A stretch of 64,000 bases of DNA from Clostridia bacterium (lineage in GTDB: Bacteria > Bacillota > Clostridia > Christensenellales > Aristaeellaceae). The position numbers and the translations under genes were made by a program. Position 1 is the first letter of the stretch, and the number at the start of each line of letters is the position of its first letter. The notes beneath the pieces were generated by a model. That model searched no databases, was not told where the DNA came from, and saw nothing but the letters and a program-made list of their open reading frames with translations. The stretch is from NCBI GenBank assembly GCA_017470145.1, contig JAFUFB010000013.1:102483-166482 (forward strand), written 5' to 3'. Below are positions 15,896 through 24,181 of the stretch, in pieces.

Positions 15896-17350
15896 TTATA
15901 AATTCCTTCTTCTGATCAATACCACCAAGGCCACCAGTAGCACGCTCAAGGGCAATACCGTAACCATCAAGCTGCCCAATCCATTCCCCCGGGCGCTGAT
16001 TCCTGGACGAAGAGCGTTTCTGGCCATAATCTCCAGATTCGTGTTGCTCTCCCCTAACAGATATTCCACCATGCGAATCATCAGCTGCTGCACATCCGTC
16101 ATGGCGTAAATCTGCTCCTCCGTCATCGCGCCGCTGCTGCCGATGATGAAGGCCCGGCTGATATATCCCCCCGAGGTCACCCGCTGCGCCTGCAGCGCCA
16201 GAGCAAAGGGACCAGTTTCATCCCCCTCTTCCTTTTCCACGTTAGTCATGCTGGCGCTCAGCTTCTTCAGGTAGGACTTTTCCCCACTTGCTAGCACGGG
16301 AAGCACCGTCAGGTTTCGATCCGTCTCCCCCGGGGTCTCGAAGGCTCGGCTGCCCGGCAAAAGCACGGTATCCGCGCCGGAGGCCACCAATTCCATGGTC
16401 ACGTCCGTCCGCTGCATCTCCGGAATCAGATCGATGCGGATATTATTATAGTAGCTATTGGTGTCCTCCCGATCCGCGATCACAATCCCTTCCTTGGGCA
16501 GGAACCCATAGGAGCGCAGCAGCGCCAAATAGTTCGGCATCTCCTCCACCGGATCCGTGTAATCGCAGGTAAACAGCAGACATCCGCCTTGGTCAATAAA
16601 GCTGTTCAGCTTCGACAGCTCCACCTCCGTCAAGTCCCGCATGGGGCTGAAGAAAATGATCAGCTCCGATGGATCCGGGTTATATTCCGCATCGGAGAGG
16701 TCCTGATAGGTGACCTCATAATGGTTTTCCGTCAGAAAGCGATCAAAGGCGCTGATGGTTTCCCCATCCAGTTCGCCATGTCCCTGCAGGATGCTTACCC
16801 GGGGAATCTCCTCCCGGGTCACATAAAGGATGGCGCTGGTGATCGCTCGCTCATAGGTATATCCGGCATAGGTGTAAGTCCCTGTTTCCTCGTCCATGCT
16901 CAGGCTGATGAAGTCCGTCGGGTTGAGAATCCGCCAGCGGTTGGTTTCCCCGCAATAGACGATCAGGCTGTCGGAAGTGACGCTCTCCGTCCCCGTGGAA
17001 AAGCGAGTCACCAGCGCAGGATTCAGGCTGGGATCCGCCTGCTCCCAGGTCACTTGATCCGAAGCCGCCGCGTATCTGTCCAGCAGCTCCATCAGCGGAG
17101 CATCCTCCTGCCCTTTCGAGAAGAAGGCGTAGATATGTACGGCTTTATCCAACTGCTGAAGCGCGAGCTGGGTTGTTTCGCTTTGGGTCGTAATTCCGTT
17201 GAAGGAATAGTCCACCCGCCAGCCCTTTTTCTTCTCCAGGGCCGTGATTCCGATGTTCAGCCCGATCACCGCCGCCATCAGCAGGATGAGCATGCCCGTG
17301 CCTGCCCGCTTCCGCCAAAACCGGCGGCCCTTGTTTCCGTCTTTTTTCAT
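15896..17350 (-). CDS. GldG-like ABC-type auxiliary membrane protein
   Basis: 484 residues. An N-terminal helix (about 17-36) and a C-terminal helix (LMVTVLPLSVLLVALVVLIR) bracket an extracytoplasmic domain. The domain shows the GldG/IFT52-like features: GITTQSETTQLALQQLDKAV, then VSILQGHGELDG, then SELIIFFSPMRDLTEVELSK and FIDQGGCLLFTCDYTDP. In gliding bacteria GldG works with GldF and GldA; in non-gliding Bacillota the role is unknown. It overlaps the permease stop by four bases (ATGA). Confidence 0.8.
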   Translation of the reverse strand: MKKDGNKGRRFWRKRAGTGMLILLMAAVIGLNIGITALEKKKGWRVDYSFNGITTQSETTQLALQQLDKAVHIYAFFSKGQEDAPLMELLDRYAAASDQVTWEQADPSLNPALVTRFSTGTESVTSDSLIVYCGETNRWRILNPTDFISLSMDEETGTYTYAGYTYERAITSAILYVTREEIPRVSILQGHGELDGETISAFDRFLTENHYEVTYQDLSDAEYNPDPSELIIFFSPMRDLTEVELSKLNSFIDQGGCLLFTCDYTDPVEEMPNYLALLRSYGFLPKEGIVIADREDTNSYYNNIRIDLIPEMQRTDVTMELVASGADTVLLPGSRAFETPGETDRNLTVLPVLASGEKSYLKKLSASMTNVEKEEGDETGPFALALQAQRVTSGGYISRAFIIGSSGAMTEEQIYAMTDVQQLMIRMVEYLLGESNTNLEIMARNALRPGISARGNGLGSLMVTVLPLSVLLVALVVLIRRRNL

Positions 17351-18051
17351 CCTCTCCGCCTTCTTTCCAAATGATGAACCGTCATCCCAAGGAAAATCAG
17401 TACGAAGCTGATTTCATAGAGCACCCCCGCCCAGCTGAATTGTCCCATCAGGAAGGGCTCGTTTCGATGATACAGGCTGATGAAATTGATGCACTCGGAA
17501 AGCCAGGCCATGCTGACCTGGCCCTCCAGCAGATCGATCATCCAGATCAGGAAATTGGCGCCAAAGGCCATGACCGCGGCGGTCACCGGGGTGCCCGCGC
17601 ATCCGCTGATGTACAGATCCAGCGCCACGAAGGCGCATCCCTGCAGCAGGAAGCCTAAATAATTCACCAGCAGCTCGGCGAGATAGATTTTGCCATAGAT
17701 CGCCACCACAGCGACATAGAGCAGCGTGGCTCCAGCGGTAATGACCAGCATGGTCACCGCGGCCAGGTATTTCCCTACTGCGATCCCCACCTGATTCACT
17801 GGGCTGGTCACCAGCAGCTGATCCGTCTTTTTTTGATGCTCCTCCGCCAGCAGTCGCATGGTCAGCACCGGACTCAGCAGCATCCAGAGATAGCTCATCT
17901 GCCCGATGAAGGTGGGCAGATCCCCGCTGTGCTGCCGCAATATGGATAAAAAGAACAGCACAGAGGAAATCAGCAAAAACACGCCCAGAAACACGTATCC
18001 CACCGGCGTGTAAAAATAGCTTTGCAGCTCCCGTTTCCAAATGGCTTTCAC
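17347..18051 (-). CDS. ABC-2 type permease, GldF-like
   Basis: 234 residues with six hydrophobic segments, starting KAIWKRELQSYFYTPVGYVF, the typical opening of GldF/ABC-2 permeases; the last segment ends VLIFLGMTVHHLERRRRG. The start is GTG at 18051 with GAGG upstream. The ATP-binding partner (GldA-like), normally the gene just before, is missing: only a promoter and a hairpin lie upstream before the his operon end. The ATPase must come from elsewhere in the genome. Confidence 0.85.
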   Translation of the reverse strand: MKAIWKRELQSYFYTPVGYVFLGVFLLISSVLFFLSILRQHSGDLPTFIGQMSYLWMLLSPVLTMRLLAEEHQKKTDQLLVTSPVNQVGIAVGKYLAAVTMLVITAGATLLYVAVVAIYGKIYLAELLVNYLGFLLQGCAFVALDLYISGCAGTPVTAAVMAFGANFLIWMIDLLEGQVSMAWLSECINFISLYHRNEPFLMGQFSWAGVLYEISFVLIFLGMTVHHLERRRRG

Positions 18052-18073
18052 TTGCGCATCCTCGATGTCAGAT

Positions 18074-18102
18074 AAAAATCTCGCGGCGGATTTCCCGCCG
18101 CG
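18074..18102 (-). terminator. GC-rich hairpin with T-run directly after the ABC-operon promoter
   Basis: Perfect 8-bp stem CGCGGCGG / CCGCCGCG (18082-18089, 18095-18102), followed on the minus strand by GAGATTTTT. It starts a few bases after the predicted transcription start. It could be an attenuator, a 5' stabilising hairpin, or the terminator left from a lost upstream gene. Confidence 0.5.
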
Positions 18103-18105
18103 ATG

Positions 18106-18114
18106 ATTATATCA
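18106..18114 (-). promoter_or_regulatory. Extended -10 promoter of the GldF/GldG/DUF4340 operon
   Basis: Minus-strand TGATATAAT: a perfect TATAAT (18106-18111) with TG one base upstream. No well-spaced -35 is visible. The GC hairpin at 18082-18102 begins within the first transcribed bases. Confidence 0.55.
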
Positions 18115-18175
18115 TATCTTTTCCTGGGGATATGTGAACATCCGGTAAATTAAACTATGCTGAATACCCCCATTT

Positions 18176-18952
18176 TCAATTCCAAGGAGCGCCCATCAGT
18201 ACCTCTTCTTCATTCTCATTCAGCCAGTAGGCCAGATGCCGCTCATCAATCGCTTCCTCCGGCATGGTCCATCTCTCCTTAGGCACGTGCAGTCCAATAG
18301 GGCCGCCCTGGCGGATCAGACTTACATAATCGTAAATATCGTTGAGCTTATTCTCCAGCTCCACGCCGAATAGCTTTTCCGTCGGGGAATGATGGTTATC
18401 GCTGCCCGCGGTCATCAGTAGCCCTTTGGCCTGCCCATAGGCCAGGGCCCGTGCGTCGTCCAGAGGCGTGTTGCCGGCGTTGGCCCCTTCGATGCCATCG
18501 GCGAACAGCTCCCCTACCCGAATGATATCCACATAGTCCCGCAGGCGGAAGGGATGAGCCTGAATCACAGCGCCCCCGGCCCGGTGAACCTCCTCCAACT
18601 GCTGCCGGCGGGTCCAGTGCTCCATCTCTGGATGATCCTTCATGTAGTCCTTCGTTAGCCCATAGACCAGGAACTCATCATGGATGAAGTTCTGCTCCAG
18701 CCCGAAGAACACATCCAGCCCCACCTTCTGCCCTTCCTCCCAGGCGTCCTCATATCCCCGGAAGAACAGATCGATCCGCTCCTCCCAGGGCAGATTCCGG
18801 GGCACGGCGGTGTTTCCGCCGAAGAAATGATCCGTAATAATGATCCCGGCGTATCCCCGTTCCTTATAAAAGCGCACATGCTCCTTCCCCGTGCTGACGC
18901 CGCAGGCGCTGGACAGGCAGGTATGCATATGAGTCTCATACAGATAGCTCAT
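18176..18952 (-). CDS. PHP-domain metal-dependent phosphoesterase
   Basis: 258 residues with the PHP metal-binding motifs: ETHMHTCLSSACG at the N-terminus, ITDHFFGGN, GLEQNF, QAHPFR and AGSDNHH. The family includes histidinol phosphatases, polymerase-associated PHP and other phosphoesterases. This one is closer to uncharacterised stand-alone PHP proteins than to HisJ. It is the last gene of the his transcription unit, 60 bases after hisJ. The ATG at 18952 has GGAGGG nine bases upstream, but that site lies in the 3' arm of a hairpin. A longer frame start 60 bases up has no ribosome binding site. Confidence 0.85.
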   Translation of the reverse strand: MSYLYETHMHTCLSSACGVSTGKEHVRFYKERGYAGIIITDHFFGGNTAVPRNLPWEERIDLFFRGYEDAWEEGQKVGLDVFFGLEQNFIHDEFLVYGLTKDYMKDHPEMEHWTRRQQLEEVHRAGGAVIQAHPFRLRDYVDIIRVGELFADGIEGANAGNTPLDDARALAYGQAKGLLMTAGSDNHHSPTEKLFGVELENKLNDIYDYVSLIRQGGPIGLHVPKERWTMPEEAIDERHLAYWLNENEEEVLMGAPWN

Positions 18953-18958
18953 CGAAAA

Positions 18959-18982
18959 ATTCCCTCCGTTTCCGGAGGGAAT
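18959..18982 (-). promoter_or_regulatory. Hairpin that sequesters the PHP-gene ribosome binding site
   Basis: Perfect 9-bp stem (18959-18967 with 18974-18982), six-base loop, followed on the minus strand by TTTTC and then the ATG. The 3' arm contains the GGAGGG Shine-Dalgarno. It looks like an intrinsic terminator fused with the next gene's start site, so read-through or translation would both be limited. Confidence 0.55.
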
Positions 18983-19011
18983 GATACCACGATTGTTTCC
19001 GGGAGGCAACA

Positions 19012-19752
19012 TCAGATTTCCGCCGCAAATCGATCAAACTGGAAACAGATATTCTCCTTCTGATGGGCATCGCTGGAGAGGATCAGCTTTGCTCCTCGCT
19101 CCTTTAGGTAAGTCCGGATTTCCTTCGCGGGATAGGCGTCCGTCCGATATCCCCGGGAGATGGCGCCGGTGTTGACCTCGAAGGTCTTTCCCGTACGCAG
19201 CAGCGTCTCCGCCGCCCCCTGCCAGGCTGCCCGGTATCGGGGATGGGCTGGATCGAACCATCTCCGCTGTTCGTTGAATTTTGACACCAGGTCAAAATGG
19301 CCGATGATGTCGCATTTCGTCTGTCGAACCACATCCGCCTCCAGCTGGAAAAAGGCTTCCGTCAGGGCGTACCAGTCCCCGCCGAAATAGGTTTCGCAGT
19401 CCCGCTCCATCCGCTCCGGCATCCAGTCCACGCACAGATAATAGCCATCCGGCATGCGCATGGCGTGCACCGACCCAATGACATAATCATACTCGGAAAA
19501 ATCATCGGAGTAGTAGTCCCGCTCCAGCCCGCATTTGATCTCGATTTGCCCGGCATAGGCCTCCTTCAGCCGGCGCAATTCCTGATGATAGGCGGGAATG
19601 TTTTCTGCCGGCATGCAGACCTCGTCCCAGTCCGCGTGGGAGTGGTCAGAAATACCGTACTGGTGCAGGCCTTTGGCGATGGCCTCTTGCACCATCTCCT
19701 CCGGGGAATGGGCGCCGTCGGAAAAGGAGGAATGGGTATGCAAATCCATCAT
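19012..19752 (-). CDS. hisJ: Histidinol-phosphatase, PHP (HisJ/HisK) family
   Basis: 246 residues. It removes phosphate from L-histidinol phosphate, the step before HisD. PHP motifs are in order: [38 protein letters not shown] and SSDAHQ. It starts at an ATG overlapping the hisIE stop by four bases. This supplies the phosphatase missing from the monofunctional HisB of the operon. Confidence 0.93.
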   Translation of the reverse strand: MMDLHTHSSFSDGAHSPEEMVQEAIAKGLHQYGISDHSHADWDEVCMPAENIPAYHQELRRLKEAYAGQIEIKCGLERDYYSDDFSEYDYVIGSVHAMRMPDGYYLCVDWMPERMERDCETYFGGDWYALTEAFFQLEADVVRQTKCDIIGHFDLVSKFNEQRRWFDPAHPRYRAAWQGAAETLLRTGKTFEVNTGAISRGYRTDAYPAKEIRTYLKERGAKLILSSDAHQKENICFQFDRFAAEI

Positions 19753-20402
19753 TTCGCCGTCATCTTCTCCTGCTTTACTTTGTGATCGATCACATGCCGG
19801 CCAGCCAGCTCGTTCCGAATCTCCTCCAGGCTGATGCCCGCTTCCACCATCAGCACCATCACGTGATAGGCCAGGTCCGCAATTTCATAAATGGTTTCCT
19901 TCTTGTCCTGGTCCTTGGCGGCGATGATCACCTCCGTGGATTCCTCTCCCACCTTTTTCAGGATCTTATCCAGCCCCTTCTCGAAAAGATAGGTGGTATA
20001 GGAGCCCTCCTTCTTTTCCGCCTTCCGGCCCTGCAGCAGCTCGTACAGCCCCTGATAGGTAAAATCCTGCCTGGATTCGCTGATATACAGGGGATCATTG
20101 AAGCAGCTGTCCGTCCCCAAATGGCAGGCCGGGCCGTCCTTTTCCACCAGCACCACCAGGGCGTCCCGGTCACAGTCAGCGGTGATGGACACGATGTGCT
20201 GATAGTTCCCGCTGGTTTCCCCCTTCAGCCACAGCTCCTGCCTGCTACGGCTCCAGAAGCAGGTCAGCCCCTTTTCCAGGGAAATAGCCAGGCTCTCCCG
20301 GTTCATGTAAGCCAGGGTCAGCACTTTGCGGCTCTTTGCGTCCACCACAATAGCGGGAATCAAGCCCTTTTCGTCGAATTTCAAATCCTCAATTGTTAAC
20401 AT
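19749..20402 (-). CDS. hisIE: Bifunctional phosphoribosyl-AMP cyclohydrolase / phosphoribosyl-ATP pyrophosphatase
   Basis: 217 residues carrying steps 2 and 3 of histidine synthesis. The HisI half (1-120) has [35 protein letters not shown] and the metal-binding Cys motif with CDRDA and HLGTDSCF. The HisE half (125-217) has the MazG-like [13 protein letters not shown] and [12 protein letters not shown]. The order and fusion are as in most Bacillota. It starts 12 bases after hisF. Confidence 0.96.
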   Translation of the reverse strand: MLTIEDLKFDEKGLIPAIVVDAKSRKVLTLAYMNRESLAISLEKGLTCFWSRSRQELWLKGETSGNYQHIVSITADCDRDALVVLVEKDGPACHLGTDSCFNDPLYISESRQDFTYQGLYELLQGRKAEKKEGSYTTYLFEKGLDKILKKVGEESTEVIIAAKDQDKKETIYEIADLAYHVMVLMVEAGISLEEIRNELAGRHVIDHKVKQEKMTAK

Positions 20403-20414
20403 GCTTTTCTCCTT

Positions 20415-21173
20415 TTATACTCTGGCGGGAATGCCCGCCGCTTTCATCGCCTGTTTCAAATCGCTGATGCTGACCTCTCCGAAATGAAAGATGGAAGCGG
20501 CCAGCCCGGCGTCCACCCCGGGAATGGACTGGAACAGCGTCAGAAAATCCTGAATTTTCCCCGCGCCGCCGCTGGCGATGACGGGCACCTTCGCCACTTC
20601 GCATACCTTTTCCAGCATCTCCAGGTCAAAGCCCTGCTTTACGCCGTCGGTGTCGATGGAGTTGACCACCACTTCTCCCGCGCCGTCTCCCACGCCCCGG
20701 CGAATCCATTCCAGGGCTTCCAGGCCCGTGTTTTCCCTGCCGCCCTTGGCAAACACCCGGAAAACGCCGTCCACCCGTTTCACGTCCACGCTCAGCACCA
20801 CGCACTGGTCGCCATATTTCTTCGCCGCCTGACCGATGAGGGAGGGATCGCGAATGGCCCCGGAATTCACCGACACCTTGTCTGCCCCGCATTTTAACAC
20901 CCGGTCAAAGTCCCCCACGGTGTTGATGCCGCCCCCCACCGTCAGGGGGATAAACACCTGCCGGGCCGTTTCCGTCAGGATGTCTGTAAACAGGGCCCGG
21001 CCCTCCGCAGAGGCGGTAATATCGTAGAACACCAGCTCGTCCGCCCCTCGCTCGGAGTACATTTTCGCCAGCCGCACCGGGCTGTCCACGTCCCCCAGGC
21101 CTTGAAAATTGACGCCCTTCACTACCCGGCCGTTCTTTACATCCAGGCAGGGAATAATCCGTTTTGTAATCAT
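20415..21173 (-). CDS. hisF: Imidazole glycerol phosphate synthase, cyclase subunit
   Basis: 252-residue (beta/alpha)8 barrel that, with HisH, makes IGP and AICAR. Catalytic Asp residues are seen in PCLDVKNGRVVKGVNF and in VVLSVDVKRVDG. Phosphate-binding motifs are LTVGGGINTV and VIASGGAGKI. Its ATG overlaps the hisA stop by four bases. Confidence 0.97.
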   Translation of the reverse strand: MITKRIIPCLDVKNGRVVKGVNFQGLGDVDSPVRLAKMYSERGADELVFYDITASAEGRALFTDILTETARQVFIPLTVGGGINTVGDFDRVLKCGADKVSVNSGAIRDPSLIGQAAKKYGDQCVVLSVDVKRVDGVFRVFAKGGRENTGLEALEWIRRGVGDGAGEVVVNSIDTDGVKQGFDLEMLEKVCEVAKVPVIASGGAGKIQDFLTLFQSIPGVDAGLAASIFHFGEVSISDLKQAMKAAGIPARV

Positions 21174-21883
21174 TCTGCCTCCTTCATGGCCGCCCGCAGG
21201 TCGATGGCCCCGGTGTACCAGGCTTTGCCGATGATGGCGCCATACAGGTTCATCGCCCGCAGGGCCCGCACATCCTCCAGGGTGGATACGCCGCCGCTGG
21301 CGGTGATCTGCAGGCTCAGCTCCTGGCTCAGCTGGCGGTACAGCTCCCGATTGGTCCCCCGCATAGCCCCGTCTCGGCTGATGTCGGTGCAGATTAGGGT
21401 TTTCACCCCCTGCCGAGCCATCTTTTCGCAGAATTCCAGGAAGGGATAGGCGGAGTTTTCCGTCCAGCCCCGGATGGAAACATATCCATCCCGGATGTCC
21501 ACCCCCACGGCGATGCGCTCGCCGTATTGGTCCAGGGCCTCCGCCAGAAAGTCCGGATCCTGCACCGCGGCCGTGCCCAGGATGACCCGGTCAAGCCCAT
21601 TGTCCAGATAAGTCCGAACCGTGTCCATTCCCCGGATGCCGCCGCCAATTTCACAAAACAGACCGGTTTCTTCTTTGAGTTGCAGCACCGTTTTCAGGTT
21701 GGGAGCGGTGCCCTCCCGGGCGCCCTCCAGGTCCACCAGGTGCACGTGGGTGGCCCCCTGGGCCACGAACTGCCGCCCCACTTCCGCCGGGCGCTCGCTG
21801 TACACTGTCATCTGGGTGTAGTCCCCCTTCAGCAGGCGAACCGCCTTCCCTTCGTAGAGGTCAATGGCCGGAAAAATGATCAT
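21170..21883 (-). CDS. hisA: Phosphoribosylformimino-5-aminoimidazole carboxamide ribotide isomerase
   Basis: 237-residue half-barrel duplicate related to HisF. Catalytic Asp residues lie in PAIDLYEGKAVRLLKGDY and AVGVDIRDGYV. Phosphate sites are CEIGGGIRGMD and ITASGGVSTLED. It lies six bases after hisH, whose tail provides GAGAGGG as ribosome binding site. Confidence 0.97.
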   Translation of the reverse strand: MIIFPAIDLYEGKAVRLLKGDYTQMTVYSERPAEVGRQFVAQGATHVHLVDLEGAREGTAPNLKTVLQLKEETGLFCEIGGGIRGMDTVRTYLDNGLDRVILGTAAVQDPDFLAEALDQYGERIAVGVDIRDGYVSIRGWTENSAYPFLEFCEKMARQGVKTLICTDISRDGAMRGTNRELYRQLSQELSLQITASGGVSTLEDVRALRAMNLYGAIIGKAWYTGAIDLRAAMKEAE

Positions 21884-21889
21884 CTTTTC

Positions 21890-22528
21890 TCATTCCCTCT
21901 CCATTTCGCAAAATGCTTGCAGGATTCGCAGTCCCGTCTGGCCGCTCTTCTCCGGATGGAACTGACAGCCCATCACGTTCCCTTTTCCGACGCAGGCGGT
22001 CAGGGAAGCCCCGTATTCCGTATCCGCGATCAGGGAATCCTCGCAGCCCGTGGCGGCGTAGGAGTGGACGAAGTACACATACTCCCCTTCTCGTAGATAC
22101 TTCATCAGCGGGCTTTCCCGCCGGAAGCGCAGGGCATTCCATCCCATTTGAGGGATTTTCAACTGCTCCTCCGGGTCGGCGCCTGCCTCCGTCAGGATCT
22201 CCCGAATGGGACGCACCGTTCCCGCCAGCAGACCCAGCCCCGAGTGTTCCCCGTATTCCATGCTCTTTTCGAACAGCAGCTGCATGCCCAGACAGATGCC
22301 CAGCAGCGGGCGCCCCGCAGCGGCGGCATCCTTCACCACCAGATCCAATCCCGTAGCCCGCAGCTTCTCCGCCGCGTCGGCAAAGGCCCCCACTCCAGGC
22401 AGAATCACCCGATCCGCCTGCAAAATCTCCGCCGGATCAGCGGTAATCCTGGGCGCATCCCCCAGGGCTTCTAGGCTGCTGCGCAGGGAAAACAAATTCC
22501 CCACGCCGTAATCCACAATGGCTGTCAT
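21890..22528 (-). CDS. hisH: Imidazole glycerol phosphate synthase, glutamine amidotransferase subunit
   Basis: 212-residue class I glutamine amidotransferase that feeds ammonia to HisF. It has IVDYGVGNLFSLRSSL, the nucleophile Cys in LLGICLGMQLLFE, and the His-Glu pair in CQFHPEKSGQTGL. It follows hisB by four bases. Confidence 0.97.
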   Translation of the reverse strand: MTAIVDYGVGNLFSLRSSLEALGDAPRITADPAEILQADRVILPGVGAFADAAEKLRATGLDLVVKDAAAAGRPLLGICLGMQLLFEKSMEYGEHSGLGLLAGTVRPIREILTEAGADPEEQLKIPQMGWNALRFRRESPLMKYLREGEYVYFVHSYAATGCEDSLIADTEYGASLTACVGKGNVMGCQFHPEKSGQTGLRILQAFCEMERE

Positions 22529-22532
22529 GGCT

Positions 22533-23120
22533 TTATAGCATTCCTTTCGTCGACGGAATTTCCCCGGCCAGGGTGGGATCGATCTCCACCGCTTCCTTCA
22601 AGGCCCGGGCCACGCTTTTGAAGGTTCCCTCCAGAATGTGATGACTGTTGGCGCCGGCCAGCTGACGAATGTGCAGGGTGCACCGGGCATGGCGAACAAA
22701 CCCCTGAAAGAATTCCTCCCCCAGCTCCGTATCAAAGGTGCCCACCTTTTCCGTAGGAATCTGCAGGCTGTAACCCAGATAGCTGCGGCCGCTGAGATCC
22801 ACCGCCGAGAGGATCAGGGTTTCGTCCATGGGCAACAGCCGCTGCCCATAGCGACGGATGCCCTTCTTCTCTCCCAAGGCCTGGTCGAAGGCCTGGCCCA
22901 GGGCAATGCCGATATCCTCTACGCTGTGGTGGTCGTCCACCCAGGTGTCCCCCTTGCAGGAAACCTGCAGATCAAACCGACCGTGGCGGGCGAAAAGCTC
23001 CAGCATGTGGTTCAAAAAGCCCACTCCGGTGTCGATTTCACATTTTCCGGCGCCGTCCAGGTTCAGGGCGACCCGGATGTCCGTCTCTCCTGTTTTTCGG
23101 ATGATTTCCGCTGTCCGCAT
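22533..23120 (-). CDS. hisB: Imidazoleglycerol-phosphate dehydratase
   Basis: 195-residue monofunctional dehydratase with the manganese-binding duplicated motifs: GVGFLNHMLELFARHG with DDHHSVEDIGIALG, and the second set FVRHARCTLHIR with NSHHILEGTFKSVARAL. No phosphatase domain is fused. The open frame runs 258 bases further up, inside hisC, but the ATG at 23120, two bases after the hisC stop, gives the family N-terminus MRTAEIIRKTGETDI. Confidence 0.96.
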   Translation of the reverse strand: MRTAEIIRKTGETDIRVALNLDGAGKCEIDTGVGFLNHMLELFARHGRFDLQVSCKGDTWVDDHHSVEDIGIALGQAFDQALGEKKGIRRYGQRLLPMDETLILSAVDLSGRSYLGYSLQIPTEKVGTFDTELGEEFFQGFVRHARCTLHIRQLAGANSHHILEGTFKSVARALKEAVEIDPTLAGEIPSTKGML

Positions 23121-23122
23121 CT

Positions 23123-24181
23123 TTATTCCTCCAGCAGCTGTTGAACCGCGTGAACCAGGGTTTCCATTTCCTCCTGGGCGCCGATGGTGATCCGGCTCCA
23201 ATCCCGAATCCGCTCCTGATCGAACCAGCGAATCAGGATTCCCTTCTCCCGCAGAGCGTCCCGCAGCCGGGAGCCCGGGAAGGCGGGATGCCGGACGAAG
23301 AGGAAATTTGTTCGGCTGTCCGTCATTTCGAAGCCCATCTCCTCCAACCGGGCCCGGGTCCAGCTTCGGGTTTCGCACACCTTTTTCACGTTTTCTAAAT
23401 TGTATTCGTCCGCCTCCAGGCAGGCGATCCCCGCGGCCTGGGCCAGCCGGTCCACGTTGTAAGGATTGGTGGAATACTGCATGGTCTTCATTTCCTGAAT
23501 CCGCTCCGGAGCCGCCGCGGCAAAGCCCAACCGCAGTCCCGCCAGAGATCGGGATTTGGAGAAGGTCCGGGTAACGATCAGATTTTCGTACCTATCGATT
23601 AGCTTCACCGCGCTTTCTCCCCCGAAGTCCACATAGGCCTCATCCACCACCAGGATGTGCTCCTTCCGGCGCAGCAGCAAGTCCTCGATGACATCGAGAT
23701 CCAGGGCCAGCCCGGTAGGGGCGTTGGGATTCGCCAGGAAAAGCGTGCCCGGAATCCCGTCGTAATCCCGAGGATCGATCCGGAAATCCGCCGTCAGGGG
23801 AATCTCCCGGAAGGGCAGCCGATTGATCCGGGCGAACACCGGATAGAATCCATAGGTAATGTCCGGAAAGACCGCCGGCCGCTCCTCATCGCAGAAGGCC
23901 ATGAAGGCATAGTTCAGCGCCTCGTCGCTGCCATTGGTCATGATCAGGTTTTCCGCCCCGATCCCCAGCCTCTCCGCCAGCTTTTGCCGCAGGAGGCTGC
24001 TCTCCGGGTCGGAGTACAGGTTCAGCCGCTGTACTTCCTCCGCCACTTTTTCCCTGACCCCTGGCGCGGGCGGAAAGGGGCTTTCATTGGTGTTCAGCTT
24101 GATATATTTTCGCTGCTTCGGCTGCTCCCCGGGAGTGTAGGCTTTTAAGTCCTGATACCGTTGGGAAAAATATGGGCTCAT
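23123..24181 (-). CDS. hisC: Histidinol-phosphate aminotransferase
   Basis: 352-residue PLP enzyme of fold type I. Seen are KLNTNESPFPPAPGV near the start, LANPNAPTG, VVDEAYVDFGG and the PLP Lys in TRTFSKSRSLAGLRLGFA. It overlaps the hisD stop by four bases. Confidence 0.96.
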   Translation of the reverse strand: MSPYFSQRYQDLKAYTPGEQPKQRKYIKLNTNESPFPPAPGVREKVAEEVQRLNLYSDPESSLLRQKLAERLGIGAENLIMTNGSDEALNYAFMAFCDEERPAVFPDITYGFYPVFARINRLPFREIPLTADFRIDPRDYDGIPGTLFLANPNAPTGLALDLDVIEDLLLRRKEHILVVDEAYVDFGGESAVKLIDRYENLIVTRTFSKSRSLAGLRLGFAAAAPERIQEMKTMQYSTNPYNVDRLAQAAGIACLEADEYNLENVKKVCETRSWTRARLEEMGFEMTDSRTNFLFVRHPAFPGSRLRDALREKGILIRWFDQERIRDWSRITIGAQEEMETLVHAVQQLLEE

